Source of the DNA: Pullilachnospira_A gallistercoris
Lineage (GTDB): Bacteria; Bacillota; Clostridia; Lachnospirales; Lachnospiraceae
DNA: 19,642 nt
Direction: 5' to 3'
Assembly (NCBI GenBank): GCA_018712125.1
Contig: DVHM01000141.1
Coordinates: 1 to 19,642, forward strand
This document shows, one piece after another, positions 15,772 to 19,642 of this stretch; position 1 is the stretch's first letter; every line of letters starts with the position of its first letter. The notes beneath the pieces were generated by a model that saw nothing but the letters and a program-made list of their open reading frames with translations, was not told the DNA's origin and ran no database searches. Position numbers and translations under genes: made by a program.

Positions 15772-16635
15772 ATGGACAGAAAAGTGATCCGCAGAGGCAT
15801 TTGGGAATACACCGTTATCACAGTGGCTGCGCTGCTGATGGATGTGGGCATCTATGTGTTTAAGTTCCCGAACAACTTTTCTTTCGGCGGAGTTTCCGGT
15901 CTTGCGGTAGTCTTAAACCGGCTGACAGGGATTTCAGCCTCCAATGTCAATCTGGTTATCAACATCGCTCTTCTGATCGCCGGATTTGCCGTTCTGGGCA
16001 AAAATTTCGGTATCAAAACCGCCTATGTGACGGTGCTCTCCTCCCTGGTTTTGAATGTGATGGAATGGCTGTTTCCCATGTCCGGTCCGCTGACCGATCA
16101 GCCCACACTGGAGATGATTTATGCTATCGCTCTGCCGGGGCTGGCTTCCGGCATGCTGTTCTTTGTCAACGCCTCCAGCGGGGGAACGGACATTATCGCG
16201 ATGATTTTCAAGAAATATTCCACTATGGATATCGGAACGGCGCTGATCCTCATTGACGCGGTCAGTGTGTTCCTGGCTTTCTTCGTGTTCGATGTGACCA
16301 CCGGCCTGTTCTCGGTCTGCGGTCTTCTCCTGAAATCCGTGTTTATCGACGGTGTGCTGGAGCGGATGAAGCTGTGTAAATATTTTACCATCATCTGCGA
16401 AGATCCCGATCCCATCTGTGCCTATATCAAGGACAGACTCAACCGCAGTGCCACCACCTACGAGGCCCAGGGTATCTACTCCCACAAGGGAAAGACCGTG
16501 ATTCTCTGCGCGCTGGATCGGAGGCAGGCGGTGTTGCTGCAGCGGTTTATCCATCGGACGGAGCCGTCGGCCTTTATCATGATTACCAAGAGCAGCGAGA
16601 TCATCGGCAAGGGATTTCAGTTCGGGGATGAGTGA
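15772..16635 (+). CDS. YitT-family membrane protein (DUF161/DUF2179)
   Basis: 287 residues from ATG 15772, preceded by GGGGGAAG; ATG 15760 or GTG 15709 are in frame, but the latter has no ribosome site and would add residues unlike the family. The N-terminal two thirds hold about five to six membrane helices with the family blocks KFPNNFSFGGVSGLAVVL and FFVNASSGGTDIIAMI. The C-terminal cytoplasmic domain (DUF2179; KYFTIICEDP, YEAQGIYSHKGKTVILCAL, AFIMITKSSEIIGKGF) resembles small regulatory ligand-binding domains. The family is abundant in Firmicutes in many paralogues and its function is not firmly established; transport has been proposed. It has its own promoter, and its 3' end overlaps rarA tail-to-tail by 19 nt. 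Confidence 0.93.
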   Translation: MDRKVIRRGIWEYTVITVAALLMDVGIYVFKFPNNFSFGGVSGLAVVLNRLTGISASNVNLVINIALLIAGFAVLGKNFGIKTAYVTVLSSLVLNVMEWLFPMSGPLTDQPTLEMIYAIALPGLASGMLFFVNASSGGTDIIAMIFKKYSTMDIGTALILIDAVSVFLAFFVFDVTTGLFSVCGLLLKSVFIDGVLERMKLCKYFTIICEDPDPICAYIKDRLNRSATTYEAQGIYSHKGKTVILCALDRRQAVLLQRFIHRTEPSAFIMITKSSEIIGKGFQFGDE

Positions 16636-17945
16636 CGGCGTTTCCACTCCTTGATCTCCTGCAGATGTCTGCCGTACTCCGCTTCCCGGCCCTGTTCGGT
16701 GGGATGATAGTATTCCCGGCCCAGAAGAGCGTCGGGGAGACACTGCATATCTGTCAGCTTTTCTTTCGTGTCGTGGGCGTACTGATAGCCCTTCCCGTAT
16801 TCCAGATCCTTCATCAATTTTGTGGGTGCGTTGCGGATAACCAGTGGAACCGGTTCCGCCAGCTGTTCGATGGCGTCCTTTTTTGCGGTCTCGTAGGCCA
16901 CATAGAGGGCGTTGGATTTCGGCGCCAGGGACAGATAGACTACGGCTTCCGTCAGATGGACGCTGCATTCGGGCATCCCGATGAAATGGCAGGCCTGGTA
17001 GGCGGAGATGGCCACCGTCAGAGCCTGGGGATCCGCCAGCCCCACGTCCTCGCTGGCAAAACGGGTTACCCGCCGGGCAATGTAGAGGGGATCCTCCCCG
17101 GCCTCCAGCATCCTGGCCAGCCAGTAGACGGCGGCGTCGGGATCGGAATTGCGCATGGATTTGTGGAGGGCGGAGATCAGGTTGTAGTGCTCCTCCCCGT
17201 TTTTGTCGTAGAGCAGGGATTTCTTGGAGGTGCACTGCTCCAGCGTTTCCTTTGTGACCGTGACAGTGCCGGAATGATCCAGTTCCCCGTTTAAGACCGC
17301 CATCTCCAGTGTGGAGAGGGCCGTGCGGGCGTCGCCGTTTGCAAACCGCGCAATCATTTCCAGAAGATCGTCGGAGATCTCAATCTTCTGGGACCCGAAG
17401 CCGCGGGGATCCGTCAGTGCCCGGCGCAGCAGGGAAAGCAGGTCCTCCACAGTCAGCTCCTTTAACACAAACACTTTGCACCGGGACAGAAGCGCTCCGT
17501 TGATCTCGAAGGAGGGATTCTCCGTGGTGGCCCCGATTAAAATAATGCTGCCTTTCTCCACAAAGGGAAGGAAGGCGTCCTGCTGCGCTTTGTTGAAGCG
17601 ATGGATCTCGTCCACAAACACGATGGTGCGGGTTCCGAACCGGCGGTTGTTCTCCGCCTCCTGCATGACGGCTTTGATTTCCTTGATCCCGCTGGTCACA
17701 GCGGAGAAGTCGATGAAGTTGGATTTGGTCCGGTGGGCGATGATTCTCGCCAGAGTGGTTTTTCCCACCCCCGGAGGCCCCCAGAAAATCATGGAGGAAA
17801 TCCGGTCGCTCTCGATGAGGCGGCGCAGGACTTTTCCGGGGCCCAGAAGATGGGTCTGTCCCACATACTCCTCCAGCGTCTCAGGACGCAGCCGGGCAGC
17901 CAGAGGCTGCGGTATCTCGCGGTCAAAAAGCGTCATCTGTTCCAT
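16617..17945 (-). CDS. rarA: Replication-associated recombination protein A (AAA+ ATPase RarA/MgsA)
   Basis: 442 residues; GGAGGG precedes the ATG. It opens with MEQMTLFDRE, a possible beta-clamp or SSB contact segment, then RLRPETLEEYVGQ typical of clamp-loader-like AAA+ proteins. Walker A is GPPGVGKT (56-63), Walker B IVFVDEIH (108-115), sensor 1 IGATTENP (137-144), and the arginine finger lies in SRC (Arg155). The C-terminal half has the RarA-specific block with ARRVTRFASEDVGLADPQAL and the end GREYYHPTEQGREAEYGRHLQEI. RarA acts at stalled replication forks, forming a tetramer that binds single-strand/double-strand junctions. Length matches the family (about 420-450). The gene is monocistronic with its own promoter and reads towards the YitT-family gene. 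Confidence 0.96.
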   Translation of the reverse strand: MEQMTLFDREIPQPLAARLRPETLEEYVGQTHLLGPGKVLRRLIESDRISSMIFWGPPGVGKTTLARIIAHRTKSNFIDFSAVTSGIKEIKAVMQEAENNRRFGTRTIVFVDEIHRFNKAQQDAFLPFVEKGSIILIGATTENPSFEINGALLSRCKVFVLKELTVEDLLSLLRRALTDPRGFGSQKIEISDDLLEMIARFANGDARTALSTLEMAVLNGELDHSGTVTVTKETLEQCTSKKSLLYDKNGEEHYNLISALHKSMRNSDPDAAVYWLARMLEAGEDPLYIARRVTRFASEDVGLADPQALTVAISAYQACHFIGMPECSVHLTEAVVYLSLAPKSNALYVAYETAKKDAIEQLAEPVPLVIRNAPTKLMKDLEYGKGYQYAHDTKEKLTDMQCLPDALLGREYYHPTEQGREAEYGRHLQEIKEWKRRHSSPN

Positions 17946-17982
17946 GGCAAACCCTCCCTGTCTTGAAATGCCTTCTTCCTAC

Positions 17983-18011
17983 AGTATAATCCGGCGGCGG
18001 GAGAAGTGCAA
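17983..18011 (-). promoter_or_regulatory. Promoter of rarA
   Basis: On the minus strand: TTGCAC (plus-strand 18006-18011), a 17-bp spacer, and TATACT (plus-strand 17983-17988), about 37 nt before the start codon. A good sigma-A match. Confidence 0.7.
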
Positions 18012-18019
18012 ATGGAGAC

Positions 18020-18058
18020 TTGATGCAGTTTTGATGCCGAAGTGTGGTAAACTGTAAA
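18020..18058 (+). promoter_or_regulatory. Candidate promoter with 11-bp direct repeat for the leader/two-component operon
   Basis: TTGATGC occurs twice, at 18020 and 18031, exactly 11 bp apart. The second copy also supplies TTGATG as a -35, with TGTAAA (18053-18058) as -10 at 16 bp spacing; TAAACT at 18048 is another -10 option. Eleven-base direct repeats suit OmpR-family regulators, so autoregulation by the downstream response regulator is possible. This would give a leader of about 450 nt. Confidence 0.35.
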
Positions 18059-18102
18059 AAATAGCGCCGGTGGCGGGGCATGTCGGAAAGAGAAAAAAGG
18101 TC

Positions 18103-18138
18103 GGAAAATCGAAAAGACGGGAAAAATCGAAAGACGGG
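18103..18138 (+). repeat. Short tandem repeat, 17-nt period
   Basis: Two tandem copies of a unit close to AAAATCGAAAAGACGGG, with GACGGG at 18116-18121 and 18133-18138. The copies differ by small A-run length changes. The strand is strongly purine-biased here (about 18085-18145). Confidence 0.7.
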
Positions 18139-18144
18139 AAAAGT

Positions 18145-18432
18145 TGTACGGTATAAAGCAAATTTTTCTAAAAATGGCGGTAGGAATTTTTTCGGCACTA
18201 CCACCGGGATACAAATTCTGATTTCGCGACCGTATTTTTTTGCGGGATGTACCGCAATCAGCCGGATTTTGGGCTATCTGACCGTACAGACGTTTCGTTT
18301 TATACGGTAGAGATATCAGAATTGATAAGATAGTGGTATGGCACCAGAGGAATCTACCTCTGAAAATGTGAATTGTTCCAAGGTAACCGTAGCGTCGGTG
18401 CACAAGGGGGCAAAGGGGCAGGACACCGATGC
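18145..18432. other. Structured intergenic region: hairpins plus TACGGT/ACCGTA cluster
   Basis: No credible gene lies between the rarA start and the response regulator, but the stretch is dense in symmetry. Stems visible by eye: GGCGGTAG/CTACCACC (18176-18183 with 18198-18205, one mismatch); AATTCTGAT/ATCAGAATT (18214-18222 with 18315-18323); ACCGTAT/ATACGGT nested inside (18229-18235 with 18302-18308); TTGCGG/CCGCAA (18240-18245 with 18252-18257); AGCC/GGCT (18260-18263 with 18272-18275); TCTG/CAGA (18277-18280 with 18287-18290); CAGAGG/CCTCTG (18345-18350 with 18357-18362); GCGTCGGTG/CACCGATGC (18392-18400 with 18424-18432, one G-U). The hexamer TACGGT or its complement starts at 18147, 18229, 18281, 18303 and 18386. 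It may be a structured leader RNA, a small RNA or an operator array; I do not recognise a known family. Confidence 0.6.
18214..18323. repeat. Nested inverted repeat enclosing three small hairpins
   Basis: The outer 9-bp arms AATTCTGAT and ATCAGAATT match perfectly. A symmetric 6x6 mismatch follows, then the perfect 7-bp arms ACCGTAT and ATACGGT. Inside are hairpins at 18240-18257, 18260-18275 and 18277-18290, giving a multibranch layout of 110 nt. Confidence 0.7.
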
Positions 18433-18519
18433 CGGAAACCGGGGAGAAGAATCGGAAGGGACGCCGGAGAGAAGGATTGAAAGAGAAAGTTGGAATGGGG
18501 GCCGGAAAGAGAGAAGAGC

Positions 18520-19179
18520 ATGATAAAGATATTGATTGTGGAGGATGAGATTTCGATTTCACATCTGATAAAACTGAGTCTGAAGAGGGCAGGCTATGCC
18601 TGCGAGTGCGCTTATGACGGGGAGGAGGCGGTGGAGAAACTGGAGAGCGAGCGCTATGATCTGGTCCTGCTGGATGTGATGCTGCCAAAACTGGATGGGT
18701 TCGAACTGATGGAGTATATCCGTCCCATGGAGATTCCGGTCATTTTCCTGACGGCGAAAAATTCCGTCAACGACCGGGTAAAAGGTCTTCGGATGGGAGC
18801 GGAGGATTATATTGTCAAACCTTTTGAGATTGTGGAGCTTCTGGCCCGGGTGGAGGTGGTGCTCCGTCGTCGGCAGCTTTCCGAGGAGAGCATGGATCTG
18901 TGCGGCCTGCACATTGATATCCGCTCCATGCGGGTACAGCGGGACGGCCGGGAGATTCCTCTGACGAAAAAGGAATTTGACCTGCTCCTTCTGTTTGCGC
19001 GAAATCCCAACACGGCTCTCTACCGGGAGAGCATCTACGAGCGGGTCTGGGGAGGAGAATTTCCCTACGGCAGCAGAGCGGTGGATCTTCTGGTGCAGCG
19101 ACTGCGGAAAAAGGTGGGATGGAACCGGGAACTGAAGGCTGTGAACAAGGTGGGATACCGACTGGAGGTGCCGCAATGA
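18520..19179 (+). CDS. OmpR/PhoB-family response regulator
   Basis: 219 residues from ATG 18520; upstream in-frame starts would add a non-conserved tail before MIKILIVEDE. The ribosome site is weak (GAGAAGAG). Receiver domain 1-115: acidic pocket at residues 8-10 (VEDE), phosphoacceptor Asp52 in LVLLDVMLPKLDG, Thr78 in FLTAKN and Lys100 in YIVKPFE. The winged-helix DNA-binding domain follows, with IPLTKKEFDLLLLFARNP, YERVWG and DLLVQRLRKKV ending in VGYRLEVPQ, the classical OmpR form. It is translationally coupled (ATGA overlap) to the sensor kinase. Proteins of this family bind 11-bp-phased direct repeats, and such repeats occur at 18020-18037 and before the exporter operon at 1460-1492; a link is possible but unproven. 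The leader upstream is unusual. Confidence 0.94.
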   Translation: MIKILIVEDEISISHLIKLSLKRAGYACECAYDGEEAVEKLESERYDLVLLDVMLPKLDGFELMEYIRPMEIPVIFLTAKNSVNDRVKGLRMGAEDYIVKPFEIVELLARVEVVLRRRQLSEESMDLCGLHIDIRSMRVQRDGREIPLTKKEFDLLLLFARNPNTALYRESIYERVWGGEFPYGSRAVDLLVQRLRKKVGWNRELKAVNKVGYRLEVPQ

Positions 19180-19642
19180 AATTCAGAGTGAAAATCATGG
19201 CGTGTATGCTGTGCCTGATGAGTGTTCTCTTTGGGGCGGGCGGCAGCGCGCTGATTTTGATTTCTTTCCAGAACAGCCTGGAAGGGGAAATTGCCACGGC
19301 AGAAAACTCCTATCGGATGCTTCTGTACACGCTGCAGGTAGCGGGCGGAACGGATCTGTTTGCCGGGACAGAAAATATGCGGAACGCTCTCCGGCAGATG
19401 ACAGGGCAGAAGGGAGCTTACTGGGATGCTGTTTTACTTGCCTCCGGCGACGAGGTGGTATACCGGCAGGGGAAGGCAGCGGAGGAATGGCTGTCCGCGG
19501 AGGAAGATGAGACCGGGAACTGCCGGGTCACATTCCTGCGGGCGGGAAACGGGGAGAGATATCTGCGGATATCCGGCGGATTTTCCATAGGGGCGCAGAC
19601 GCTTTCGCTGGACACGGTTCACGATATCTCTGAACTGTATGA
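19176..19642 (+). CDS. Sensor histidine kinase, N-terminal part
   Basis: Starts in the ATGA overlap with the response regulator gene and is open at the right edge, with 155 codons visible. The N-terminus MKFRVKIMACML leads into one clear membrane helix (about 7-30, ending SALILISF). About 120 residues of mixed polar sequence follow, probably an extracellular sensor domain, including SYRMLLYTLQ and AYWDAVLLASGDEVVY, which recall the membrane-distal folds of Cache or similar sensors. The second membrane helix, HAMP, DHp and ATPase domains would lie beyond the window, so kinase identity rests on operon position and topology. It is the predicted partner of the regulator at 18520. Confidence 0.78.
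   Translation, partial: MKFRVKIMACMLCLMSVLFGAGGSALILISFQNSLEGEIATAENSYRMLLYTLQVAGGTDLFAGTENMRNALRQMTGQKGAYWDAVLLASGDEVVYRQGKAAEEWLSAEEDETGNCRVTFLRAGNGERYLRISGGFSIGAQTLSLDTVHDISELY

Noticed and set aside
18080..18310. 76-codon plus-strand frame in the gap upstream of the response regulator
   Set aside because: It runs through the tandem repeat and nested hairpins, has no well-spaced ribosome site, and a basic, motif-free start; sequence symmetry explains the region better.
18214..18323. Nested inverted repeat read as a MITE-type mobile element
   Set aside because: No convincing target-site duplication flanks the arms, and no second copy exists in the window; kept only as an open question.
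18338..18523. 61-codon plus-strand frame just before the response regulator
   Set aside because: Polar low-complexity translation that overlaps the true regulator start; no ribosome binding site.

Overview
The window looks like chromosomal DNA of an anaerobic, gut-type Clostridia, most likely Lachnospiraceae. I infer this from moderately GC-rich coding sequence, GGAGG-type ribosome binding sites, tightly packed short operons, and a typical Firmicutes gene set: a YitT-family membrane protein, split MacA/MacB-type ABC exporter genes, an SNF-family transporter, a GPH sugar symporter with a cytosolic GH20 enzyme, RarA and Nth. No species can be named from sequence alone, and I see no rRNA, tRNA, CRISPR array, phage or IS element.

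Layout. 1-1303 (+): the end of a sugar phosphate isomerase/epimerase-like gene and an alpha/beta hydrolase with an extra C-terminal module, closed by a strong terminator. 1545-4915 (+): a three-gene exporter operon (membrane fusion protein, ATPase, permease) behind a promoter whose -35 region is replaced by 11-bp direct repeats. 5038-5529 (+): a small helical protein with a Cys/Gly-rich N-terminus. 5702-7436 (+): an HD-domain phosphohydrolase overlapping a TtcA-like tRNA thiolation enzyme. 7458-8090 (-): endonuclease III, sharing a two-way terminator with the TtcA-like gene. 8463-9869 (+): a sodium-dependent SNF transporter whose terminator lies inside the 3' end of the convergent AraC regulator gene (9931-11034, -). 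11190-15592 (+), divergent from that regulator: GPH symporter, GH20 hexosaminidase and a membrane-anchored esterase-like protein, a plausible glycan uptake and breakdown unit. 15772-16635 (+): a YitT-family protein whose 3' end overlaps the convergent rarA (16617-17945, -). 18520-19642 (+): an OmpR-type response regulator and the start of its sensor kinase, which runs off the window.

The least explained stretch is the 574-bp gap between rarA and the response regulator (17946-18519). It contains a nested 110-bp inverted repeat, several further hairpins, a 17-nt tandem repeat, and five copies of the hexamer TACGGT/ACCGTA within 245 bp, spaced close to whole helical turns. Two pairs of these hexamers are extended complements that cross one another, which is a pseudoknot or switch topology. 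It may be a structured leader of the two-component operon, an independent small RNA, or a multi-site operator. I recognise no known family in it.
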